Source: Vibrio azureus (lineage in GTDB: Bacteria > Pseudomonadota > Gammaproteobacteria > Enterobacterales > Vibrionaceae). From it: 64,000 nucleotides of DNA. This document shows positions 55,413 through 62,674 of the stretch, piece after piece. Where the stretch lies: the NCBI RefSeq assembly GCF_002849855.1, contig NZ_CP018616.1, positions 1,612,001 to 1,676,000 of the forward strand, in the 5' to 3' direction. The translations under genes and the position numbers were made by a program. Under the pieces are notes generated by a model, which saw nothing but the letters and a program-made list of their open reading frames with translations, was not told where the DNA came from and searched no databases. Numbering within the stretch: position 1 is the first letter of the stretch; each line of letters starts with the position of its first letter.

Positions 55413-56561
55413 TTATATGTATTTGCCGGTTAACCTACAAAACGCCCACTCAGAGAACACCCTTTCGAATTTATACCTATTCATATTTTTCCCTTTGTAA
55501 AGGCTACTATCAACTATACCTTGCTGGTTCTCTACAAATTTTTTGTATGCTGATAGGTAGTTATTACAAAGATCATGAATTTGTTCATCTTTATCGAGGA
55601 TAAAGAATGGAAGCTTTATGATTGGCGGCTTGGTCTGCGTAACAATCGGTGTACTCAAGTCTGGGTCTTCAGTGTGAATCTTGCGTAAGTGTTCAAATAA
55701 GGCATAGGATAATGTGCCTTTTGTGTAGTAAAAGAGGTCACAATAGAACTCTGCGTTAAGTCCGTCATTCTTCTCCGGGTGCGTAACATACTCAACGTCA
55801 GGAAATGGAACACATAAACCTTCATTTTGAAAGTGGATCACAGGTAACTCATGCATGACTGCATTTTTATACTTAAGCAGATAATCATATTTGATCGGCT
55901 GTTCAACTAGAGTATTTTGCCACCAAAAGTTTCCACCTCGATACTCCTCTTCTGAGATAGATATCGTGAAGTCAGGGTCTAAGGCATAAAACGCACCATT
56001 GATGCCATTATATACCCAATTTTCAGTGTCTTCTAAAAGTAACTGAAAACGAGTTATTGCAGGCAAATCCAGCCCAAAACGCTCTAACCACATAGCTTTG
56101 ATATCTTTTGGGTTAGCGCAAGAATCTTTCGGTGTATTGGTATCCCTTACTCTTGAGTAAACAGACCCAGCTCTTAATATTTTATTACGATATCTCAGCT
56201 CTTTCGTAAAATAGAAAGGTTTAAGCCTTTCATTTTTTATAGTTAAAACAGCAACACTTTTGTTAGCGTACTGAATAAACCTTAACTCAATTGTTGGAGT
56301 GTTATTTTCAGCATATGGCTGTTGCCTTAAATAGCCAATTAAATCTGCTTGAGAAAAACGACATTCATTTTCATCTAAACCGATCACCTCGAAATCGTCG
56401 CTAACGCCGAAGATTAAATATCGGTCGCCATCATGAATGATATTCGCCAAGCACGTAATGTCATGAAGCAAATCGAATAACTCATCATGAAACTTTTGCT
56501 TAAAATCCCACCATAAACCTTCACTCTTTGATGAAAGCAAACTATCTAGCAGTTTTTCCAT
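55413..56561 (-). CDS. Schlafen/AlbA_2-domain protein
   Basis: A 382-residue cytosolic protein. The N-terminal 180 residues match the Schlafen AlbA_2 (formerly AAA_4) domain: an acidic site in EGLWWDFKQKFHDELFDLLH, then DITCLANIIHDGDRYLIFGV, and the strand-rich part through IELRFIQYANKSVAVLTI. Such domains bind nucleic acid; several act as nucleases in defence or regulation. The C-terminal half is unrecognised. It is followed by an unusual C-terminal sequence and sits beside an attC site. Confidence 0.75.
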   Translation of the reverse strand: MEKLLDSLLSSKSEGLWWDFKQKFHDELFDLLHDITCLANIIHDGDRYLIFGVSDDFEVIGLDENECRFSQADLIGYLRQQPYAENNTPTIELRFIQYANKSVAVLTIKNERLKPFYFTKELRYRNKILRAGSVYSRVRDTNTPKDSCANPKDIKAMWLERFGLDLPAITRFQLLLEDTENWVYNGINGAFYALDPDFTISISEEEYRGGNFWWQNTLVEQPIKYDYLLKYKNAVMHELPVIHFQNEGLCVPFPDVEYVTHPEKNDGLNAEFYCDLFYYTKGTLSYALFEHLRKIHTEDPDLSTPIVTQTKPPIIKLPFFILDKDEQIHDLCNNYLSAYKKFVENQQGIVDSSLYKGKNMNRYKFERVFSEWAFCRLTGKYI

Positions 56562-56579
56562 ATTTCCTCATATTGAATT

Positions 56580-56698
56580 TAGCCGCATTAAGGTGAGCAA
56601 CGCGACCACCTAACCTAAACCATTGCACAGTACACAAAACTCAACGTGGAGACAAAAATGCTAAAGCGTTGGGAATCATTCTTAAATGCTTTGATAAC
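56580..56698 (-). other. Integron attC site 1
   Basis: 119 bp. On the minus strand it begins GTTATCAAAGCATTTAAGAA, has ATTCCCAACGC, and ends GCGTTGCTCACCTTAATGCGGC: the complementary core pairs (CCCAACGC / GCGTTGC) and ends are those of Vibrio-type attC sites. It overlaps the last codons of the transglutaminase-like gene, as expected for a cassette's 3' end. Confidence 0.75.
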
Positions 56699-57194
56699 TG
56701 TTTATCAGCCCTAATCTATCGGCATTTTGTATAAAAATGGTCGCATCATCGTCAGACAATAGCTCTAGTGGGGTGTACTCTATCCCCATTTCGATTAGCG
56801 TACTTTTTTGTCCAATCAGGTACGCGGTTCCACGATCAAACCTCGCCTCAAATAGACTCTGGATACGAGGTGTAGCTACTTCTGAAAATACTGTTCTAAA
56901 TATTGATAAATCGAAAATAAGGTCGTCCACTTCAACCCAAGAGTGCCCATCCCATTGTGCGATTAAACCTGACTTTTGATTTAGCGCAGGTTTGATTGGT
57001 TGGTGCGAAAAAACCTTAGAACCTGCAACAGACAAACTCCCCGTCACAAGCCTAGGTTCGACTGACAAGTTATCGCTTATCATTGCTGCCAATATTGCGC
57101 TCATGTACAAACAGCTACCATCTACTGGTTTGAATTTTTTCGTAATGTCTTCAGCCATATATAAGACTTCGTGCACTAGCTCTTTTCGTGTCAT
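56682..57194 (-). CDS. Transglutaminase-like (papain-fold) protein
   Basis: A 170-residue protein with a visible Cys-His-Asp triad in the order of transglutaminase/NAT-like enzymes: Cys28 in DGSCLYMSAIL, His84 in WDGHSWVEV, Asp95 in LIFDLS. No signal peptide. Small stand-alone proteins of this type include proteases and peptide-modifying enzymes; the substrate is unknown. It is the last gene of an integron cassette, ended by an attC site, with the membrane protein gene 48 bp upstream. Confidence 0.65.
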   Translation of the reverse strand: MTRKELVHEVLYMAEDITKKFKPVDGSCLYMSAILAAMISDNLSVEPRLVTGSLSVAGSKVFSHQPIKPALNQKSGLIAQWDGHSWVEVDDLIFDLSIFRTVFSEVATPRIQSLFEARFDRGTAYLIGQKSTLIEMGIEYTPLELLSDDDATIFIQNADRLGLINSYQSI

Positions 57195-57241
57195 TTAAAC
57201 TCCAAACGCAGGAAACGGTTAACAATTTGTTAGTTGCGTAC

Positions 57242-57742
57242 TCAAGGCGTATACAATGCTACTACATCAATACTTGAGGTTTGCGTAATTGAATAAGCAG
57301 AAATCAAAATGGGTAGTAGAACTTCAACAACCAACCGACAGATAAAGATTGGTTTTGTGAGTTTGTTCCTTTTCATTAAATCTAACTGTATGTCAGCAGC
57401 CTGTTCTCCATATAGCTTTTTCACGCTCGGTTCAGCTTGCGTCACACGCTCGAACACCAAATCCAAATGTTTTGATTTAGTCAAAAGAGACCATCCCTGA
57501 AGCTCAGATGCAATGTAGATAGAAAAACTGACCAAGTAAAAGGCAGTAATAGCCGTAATTAACAGCATTAACGCTTCCAAATTTGAGGTTGAAAATGCTA
57601 TACCAAATGCTGTTATTTGGGTCGGAATAAGCCCTATTTTAGTTGTAAGGAGACCAACAAGGCTAGCAGCTAAAAGGTTGCGCCTTACTTTTCTCGTTGT
57701 TTCACTTAATGGATCACGAAGTTGATTTGTAATGTGTTCCAT
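57242..57742 (-). CDS. Small multi-helix membrane protein
   Basis: A 166-residue protein with three membrane helices: RNLLAASLVGLLTTKIGLIP, LEALMLLITAITAFYLVSFS and LVVEVLLPILISAYSIT, and a cytosolic loop between the second and third. I recognise no named family, though DPLSETTRKVRRNLL followed by a GLIPTQITAFGI turn seems conserved in some uncharacterised small membrane proteins. It shares a likely transcript with the transglutaminase-like gene. Confidence 0.65.
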   Translation of the reverse strand: MEHITNQLRDPLSETTRKVRRNLLAASLVGLLTTKIGLIPTQITAFGIAFSTSNLEALMLLITAITAFYLVSFSIYIASELQGWSLLTKSKHLDLVFERVTQAEPSVKKLYGEQAADIQLDLMKRNKLTKPIFICRLVVEVLLPILISAYSITQTSSIDVVALYTP

Positions 57743-57774
57743 AATCCCTCAAGTCTAATTTAATCCGATAGCAA

Positions 57775-57896
57775 CCAACGCCCAATTAAGTTGTGAGCAA
57801 CGCTACCACCACACCCAAACACTTCACCGTAATCACCAAACCATTTGAAACCGAAAGTGCCGAGCGTTGCGAATCAGCTTGAATTGCTTGTTATAA
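57775..57896 (-). other. Integron attC site 2
   Basis: 122 bp. On the minus strand it begins TTATAACAAGCAATTCAAGC, has ATTCGCAACGC, and ends GCGTTGCTCACAACTTAATT followed by GGGCGTTGG. The core pairs (GCAACGC / GCGTTGC) and the GGGCGTT end are typical of Vibrio integron cassettes. It follows the stop codon of the 255-residue gene by 1 bp. Confidence 0.85.
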
Positions 57897-57897
57897 A

Positions 57898-58665
57898 TCA
57901 GAACGGTATATCGTCCCAGATACCAAACTTACTCCGCACTTCTTCGATTTTACCTCGGAGTTCTTTAATATCTTGTGATGTGGTTAAACCATTAGCATTT
58001 TCAACCCCATCTAAAATTCGGCCTAACTCATTCAATGTAATTTCCAAATACGATAGCTTACTTGCGGTGTCTGACTCAACTAAATCGAGCTGAGTACTTA
58101 TTGAGACCTGCTTCGATTTCAAGGACTCTATCTCAGCAACATACTGCGCGCGAGACTGTGAGAATTGCTGCTCTTTTTCGGACAACAAGACCAATAGTGA
58201 AGAATACTTACTTTTCTGCTCAATAAATTGTTTATTACGCAACGCTTTTTCTTGAAGCCAGTTTTCAATTTCTTGGTCTTTCAACTTTCGAATGTATTCC
58301 TCATCAGCCTCGATCTTTGCACCTACTGTGGATTTTTGACGAACAAATCGTTCTTTATCTGTCTTGTTTTGACGTTTATCTCGGAAAGAGTTAATAACCC
58401 CATCATTTATAAACTCGTATGCCAGATTCAATATCGGAAGCAACAGTAAATACAAGATTGCTATAGAAAGTGGGATTAATAGATCTCCATTAAAGGACCA
58501 AACTTTGTTCGAAGCTATCTTAATCTTCTCCGTACTACTAGAAAGGATAAAGACTGTTAACCCATTTATGTTTAATGCACACCAAGAAAGAGCAAAAGCA
58601 CCGACAATTGGATTTTTAAGACGAGATGTAGCATTTTCTTTGAGTGATTTAAGTACTTCTTTCAT
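57898..58665 (-). CDS. Membrane protein with long coiled-coil
   Basis: A 255-residue protein. Two membrane helices lie at about 25-45 (VGAFALSWCALNINGLTVFI) and 62-85 (LIPLSIAILYLLLLPILNLA); the remaining 150 residues are a coiled-coil (EKEQQFSQSRAQYVAEIESL). No family is named by me. It ends in a single integron attC site, so it is a mobile gene cassette. It may be a membrane sensor or effector, which the sequence does not show. Confidence 0.65.
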   Translation of the reverse strand: MKEVLKSLKENATSRLKNPIVGAFALSWCALNINGLTVFILSSSTEKIKIASNKVWSFNGDLLIPLSIAILYLLLLPILNLAYEFINDGVINSFRDKRQNKTDKERFVRQKSTVGAKIEADEEYIRKLKDQEIENWLQEKALRNKQFIEQKSKYSSLLVLLSEKEQQFSQSRAQYVAEIESLKSKQVSISTQLDLVESDTASKLSYLEITLNELGRILDGVENANGLTTSQDIKELRGKIEEVRSKFGIWDDIPF

Positions 58666-58712
58666 TTTTATTCTCGGAAATCAAACTGATTTATAATGCT
58701 TTTTAGACGGAT

Positions 58713-58968
58713 TTTTTCCGCAATTATATGCAACCAATGGTAACGCTAATTATACTCACGTTCATTCTCATGCCCGTATTGCCTAGCGCCTATAATGTGA
58801 ACTACAGAAATTGCCGAAAGTTTCCGTATAACTCCGGCGGCTTCGGAGCAATACGATCTTCAACCGACATACGCCCAGTCTGACTCTCTTTCATCGGATT
58901 AGATTTGATAGGGAAAATGCGCGTTCCCTGAAATGTGTAGAGTATTTGATCTAAGTAACTTTGGGGCA
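58713..58968. repeat. ~260-bp direct repeat, right copy
   Basis: See the left copy at 54959. The homology stops abruptly after TTTGGGGCA on the right. Confidence 0.8.
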
Positions 58969-59535
58969 AAAGTTAGCTCTAAAGTAACTTGCAAACACTT
59001 GCTTACCCAAACACTACCCTATTTCCTAAATTCAAAACGCTACCGCCCTTTACTTATCGGCCACGTAACACGCCATCACCACTAAATTTTCGCGGCATGG
59101 AATGTACTACAAAGCGCATATCTCAGAAATTGATTTAGATCATTAGAACATTCAAATATTCAGAATGCATGTCTGTGTTCAACAAACGCCTCAAAATCCT
59201 CTCGTGTTCCGATTTTTTAACCCGTTTGAGACAACGAAACATTCAAGGCTGCAACCTTTTGGCTAACCTTCGGGTTTAGGGCTGGCAACTGATCAAACAA
59301 AGCAACCATCCGAGCAAGGCCATTATTTAAGGAGCATACTCAAGTGACTTTAAGATGCTTTGGGATGAGAGATGGTATGAGTTCTGTGAGAATACTCAAT
59401 GAAGTGTGGTAAATGAAAAACGCTCAATTAAAAGCAAAGCAGGCGTCAATATTGCCTGCTTTATTTATATACCTAAGTAACCTCAAGATGCTTGGGTAGC
59501 CATGAGCTAGTCAATTGAATATTGACCAATAGGAA
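58969..59535. other. Intergenic region between the cassette island and pspC
   Basis: 567 bp without a gene. It contains two single ends of the dispersed repeat (59335-59361 and 59468-59496) and a terminator. The segment around 59183 (CAACAAACGCCTCAA) recalls the start of an integron attC but has no matching end. Confidence 0.5.
59436..59462 (-). terminator. Terminator downstream of pspC
   Basis: A 9-bp stem AAAGCAGGC / GCCTGCTTT with a 9-base loop, T-rich on both sides, 74 bp past the pspC stop codon. Confidence 0.75.
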
Positions 59536-59925
59536 TTACAGCTTATCAAATTCTCGGTTTACTCGATAAGCATCTGATGTGACGTAAGCTTCCATATTGC
59601 GCAATTTACTATCGAGTACCACAAAGTCCTTTTCAAGAACGCTCAACAAATTATTAGGGTTCTGTCCCTGCTTCCAAGGTTTACTCTTGAGGGTATGCTC
59701 TTGTTGAGTTTTAATGTTTTCCGTGTAAGCGTGAGGTTGCTTCTCAAGCATAAATGACATTGCGATGTAAGCCAGTAAAACTAAAAAAGTACCACTAAGT
59801 AGGGCAACAGAAATCACTCCGATACGAATCAACCAAACTTCAACGGACAAGTAATTCGCCAATCCTGCACAGACTCCAGAAATCTTACCATTGACCGGAT
59901 CTCGATATAAATCAGATTTAATCAT
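59536..59925 (-). CDS. pspC: Phage shock protein C
   Basis: A membrane partner of PspB that senses secretin or membrane stress and draws PspA to the membrane. It has 129 residues from the ATG at 59925, which has GGAGG upstream. The PspC domain begins at once (DLYRDPVNGKISGVCAGLAN, then VEVWLIRIGVISVALLSGTF) with one membrane helix, and a cytosolic tail follows. It overlaps the pspB end by 8 bp. Confidence 0.95.
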   Translation of the reverse strand: MIKSDLYRDPVNGKISGVCAGLANYLSVEVWLIRIGVISVALLSGTFLVLLAYIAMSFMLEKQPHAYTENIKTQQEHTLKSKPWKQGQNPNNLLSVLEKDFVVLDSKLRNMEAYVTSDAYRVNREFDKL

Positions 59926-60151
59926 AGTCACGCCTCCAAGATGGCGATTCAGCATCAAGAATTCGTTCTAATGTTTCAACCCGAGATTGCATCTTTTCCG
60001 CTTTTTCAGACAAGGTCTGTAGACGCTCTAAGTCTTGGCTTGATAAAGAGCTGTCCGCTTTACGCTTACTTCGGTAATGTAAAAAGAGCCACAGAGGCGC
60101 GACAAAAATCAAAAAGACAATCAGTGGCCCTGTGATAAAAAATAGCGACAT
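59918..60151 (-). CDS. pspB: Phage shock protein B
   Basis: A 77-residue membrane protein: one N-terminal helix (FITGPLIVFLIFVAPLWLFL) and a basic then coiled-coil tail (LSSQDLERLQTLSEKAEKMQ). Works with PspC in activating the response. It lies 11 bp after pspA. Confidence 0.94.
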   Translation of the reverse strand: MSLFFITGPLIVFLIFVAPLWLFLHYRSKRKADSSLSSQDLERLQTLSEKAEKMQSRVETLERILDAESPSWRRDYD

Positions 60152-60162
60152 GGAAGCTCCTA

Positions 60163-60837
60163 TTATTGTTTATCGTTTGATGACATTTGCTTCTTTAGCT
60201 TAGCGAGTTCTTTTTCAATTTCATCTTGCGCTTGGAGTTCAGCAAACTCTTGATCTAATGATTTAGCATTACCCGTTTTCGCATAGAGATCGGCTTCAGC
60301 TTCCATTTCATCAATTTTCCGTGAGTATTGTTCAAACTTTGCCATTGCTTCATGCGTACGGCCTGCGTGGAGTTGCTTTTGAACATCACGACGGTTTGAT
60401 GCTGTTTGGTTACGAATCGCTAATGCTTGCTGTTTGGCACGTGTTTCTGCAATCTTGTTTTCTAATTTACCAATTTCGCCCGTTAATTTTTCAATGGTCT
60501 CTTCAACTAACGTTTGCTCTGTATGTAACCCTTTAATGAGTTGCTCTAATTTTTGTTTTTCGATGAGAGCAGCTCGTGCAAGGTCTTCACGCTCTTTCGA
60601 CAGCGCTAAACTTGCTTTTTGCCCCCACTCCCCAATCTGTGATTCTAACGCTTCCACCTTTCGCGCAAGCTCTTTTTTGTCCGCAATCGCTTTGGCCGAA
60701 TTCGTTCTCACTTCAACCAAAGTGTCTTCCATTTCTTGAATGATCAATCTGATCATTTTTTCTGGGTCTTCTGCCTTGTCTAATAATGCGCTGATGTTTG
60801 AGTTTACGATATCTGCAAATCGAGAAAATATACCCAT
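60163..60837 (-). CDS. pspA: Phage shock protein A
   Basis: The IM30/ESCRT-III-like effector that binds stressed inner membrane and, when free, inhibits PspF. It has 224 residues, all helical; the amphipathic N-terminus is [20 protein letters not shown] and the fold continues with [20 protein letters not shown]. It is first in pspABC, behind a sigma-54 promoter and divergent from pspF. Confidence 0.97.
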   Translation of the reverse strand: MGIFSRFADIVNSNISALLDKAEDPEKMIRLIIQEMEDTLVEVRTNSAKAIADKKELARKVEALESQIGEWGQKASLALSKEREDLARAALIEKQKLEQLIKGLHTEQTLVEETIEKLTGEIGKLENKIAETRAKQQALAIRNQTASNRRDVQKQLHAGRTHEAMAKFEQYSRKIDEMEAEADLYAKTGNAKSLDQEFAELQAQDEIEKELAKLKKQMSSNDKQ

Positions 60838-60907
60838 GACAAAACTCCTTACGATTTTTTCAATTTAACAAAGTGTGATGATTCACCTGTGCGTCTAGTT
60901 ACTTAAA

Positions 60908-60923
60908 AGCAAATAGCACGCCA
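60908..60923 (-). promoter_or_regulatory. Sigma-54 promoter of pspABC
   Basis: On the minus strand TGGCGTG-CTAT-TTGCT, with GG and GC elements at -24/-12 spacing, matches the consensus TGGCACG-N4-TTGCW except at two bases. It lies about 70 bp upstream of pspA, with room for PspF sites between it and pspF. Confidence 0.85.
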
Positions 60924-60995
60924 ACTTTTTATGCTTTAAATATCAATTAATTACAAAACAATCCCTTCGTAAGCATCTATGCTATGATAAGATTA

Positions 60996-61019
60996 ACCAA
61001 CAGTTGGTAAATTTTACCA
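60996..61019. promoter_or_regulatory. Paired palindromes upstream of pspF
   Basis: ACCAACAGTTGGT is followed by the overlapping perfect palindrome TGGTAAATTTTACCA (61005-61019). They lie 45-68 bp upstream of the pspF start chosen here. They may be part of the PspF binding/autoregulation region; this is inferred. Confidence 0.45.
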
Positions 61020-61063
61020 TTTATTTTCAATTAACTTCGTCGGCAATGAAAAGGAAGCGCCTA

Positions 61064-62074
61064 ATGAAACAGAGCCTCATTGGTGAATCACCTGCTTTTC
61101 TCGCAGTACTTGATAAAGTATCACAATTAGCACCTATAGAGCGCCCTGTTCTTATTATTGGTGAACGTGGTACTGGTAAAGAGCTTATCGCACAACGATT
61201 ACACTATCTCTCTAAACGCTGGGATAATCCCCTCATCTCTTTGAATTGCGCCACCCTAAGCGAGGGTCTGATTGATTCTGAGTTATTTGGTCATGAATCT
61301 GGATCATTTACTGGTTCAAAAGGAAAGCATAAAGGGCGTTTTGAGCGTGCAGAAGGAGGAACTCTTTTTTTAGATGAGTTAGCTACAGCCCCCTTACTTG
61401 TCCAAGAAAAGTTGTTACGGGTGATTGAATATGGTGAATATGAACGAGTGGGTGGTCATACTCCACTGACTGCGGACGTACGTCTAGTATGCGCAACCAA
61501 TGCTGATCTCCCATTACTTGCGGCTCAAAACCAGTTTCGTGCCGATTTACTTGATCGTTTGGCCTTTGATGTTATTTTGCTGCCCCCCTTAAGAGAGCGA
61601 AAAGAAGATATTTTGTCATTAGCCGAGCATTACGCGATAAAAATGTGTCGTGAACTGGGCTTAGAATACTTCGTCGGATTCACTGAGCAAGCTCAACAAA
61701 GCCTTGTAGAATATCAATGGCCGGGGAATATACGTGAACTTAAAAATGTCGTTGAACGAGCGATCTACCGCCATGGTTTAAATACGGATGCCATTGATAC
61801 CCTCACCTTTAATCCATTTGAGGCCACTTGGATGCCAAAATCAGAGAGTGAAGCGAAGATCTCTGCACCGCAACAACCTGACGCCAGTATCACTGGGCAA
61901 CCCTCTTTTCCACTCGACTATAAGCAATGGCAAGAGCAGCAAGATATCACCCTACTCACACAGGCATTAGAGTCTGCTAAATTCAACCAACGACAAGCTG
62001 CTGATTTATTAGGATTAAGCTACCACCAGCTTCGTGGCATGCTGAGAAAGTACCAATTGGTCGGTCAAAGTTAA
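61064..62074 (+). CDS. pspF: Psp operon transcriptional activator PspF
   Basis: A sigma-54 enhancer-binding protein without an N-terminal receiver domain, as expected for PspF. It has 336 residues from the ATG at 61064, which has AAGGAAG upstream; other ATGs at 61046 and further up are possible. The AAA+ domain shows Walker A GERGTGKE, the GAFTG-loop variant GSFTG (ELFGHESGSFTGSKGKHKGR), and Walker B GGTLFLDEL. The C-terminal helix-turn-helix is FNQRQAADLLGLSYHQLRGM. Confidence 0.95.
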   Translation: MKQSLIGESPAFLAVLDKVSQLAPIERPVLIIGERGTGKELIAQRLHYLSKRWDNPLISLNCATLSEGLIDSELFGHESGSFTGSKGKHKGRFERAEGGTLFLDELATAPLLVQEKLLRVIEYGEYERVGGHTPLTADVRLVCATNADLPLLAAQNQFRADLLDRLAFDVILLPPLRERKEDILSLAEHYAIKMCRELGLEYFVGFTEQAQQSLVEYQWPGNIRELKNVVERAIYRHGLNTDAIDTLTFNPFEATWMPKSESEAKISAPQQPDASITGQPSFPLDYKQWQEQQDITLLTQALESAKFNQRQAADLLGLSYHQLRGMLRKYQLVGQS

Positions 62075-62103
62075 ATATTGAGCTAAGCTTTCTCAACACT
62101 CAC

Positions 62104-62388
62104 TATACCCAAGTAACCTCAAGATGCTGTGTTCAGCGAGATGACCTTAACTCTCAGGCGCGGCAACGATTCGAAGATATAGTTGCTCTACATTGAGAAT
62201 CGTTAACAAAGTCTGAGAGTTAAGGTCACTCGCCCTTTGGGAGCGTGTCACTGAGCCGACTTCTTGCGTCAGACAACCGTTCTTCTTACAAAAATAAGAA
62301 AGAGCCTGCTATTCCGCTTCGTTGTCTTCCTTGAATTCGACTCAGTGACCTCGCTCTGAATCAAGCATCTTGAGGTCACTTGGGTATA
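62104..62388. repeat. Dispersed Vibrio repeat, full copy 5
   Basis: 285 bp, in the orientation of copy 1 (opposite to copies 2-4). It lies 30 bp after the pspF stop, followed at 62411-62450 by another repeat end. Confidence 0.92.
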
Positions 62389-62674
62389 TACTATAACTAT
62401 ACACAGTGGCTATCTCTTCAAGACGCTTGATTCAGAGCGAGGTCACTTGAGATAAGTGATTTTCAACGTTGGTTTTCAAATACTGAACTAATTTAAAAGA
62501 GGCAAAATGGGTCATTTACGATAAACGAGTATTTTATTTGATCTAACACACTGCTCTAGAATCATTTTCTATTGGAGCATCAAAATAAAAGTGATAGATT
62601 ACCCAGCTAATTTATGCTCGTCCAACTGTGAGCCAATCTGTGAAGCAAGCAAAAGTCGTTGACCATTTCACATT
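62389..62674. other. Region upstream of the SapA-like gene
   Basis: 286 bp between the repeat and the solute-binding protein gene, with one repeat-end fragment (GCTTGATTCAGAGCGAGGTC at 62423). It probably holds the promoter. No gene is seen. Confidence 0.5.

Noticed and set aside
59183..59240. CAACAAACGCCTCAA resembling the start of a V. cholerae-type attC
   Set aside because: No matching right end or paired core follows, so it cannot be called an attC site.
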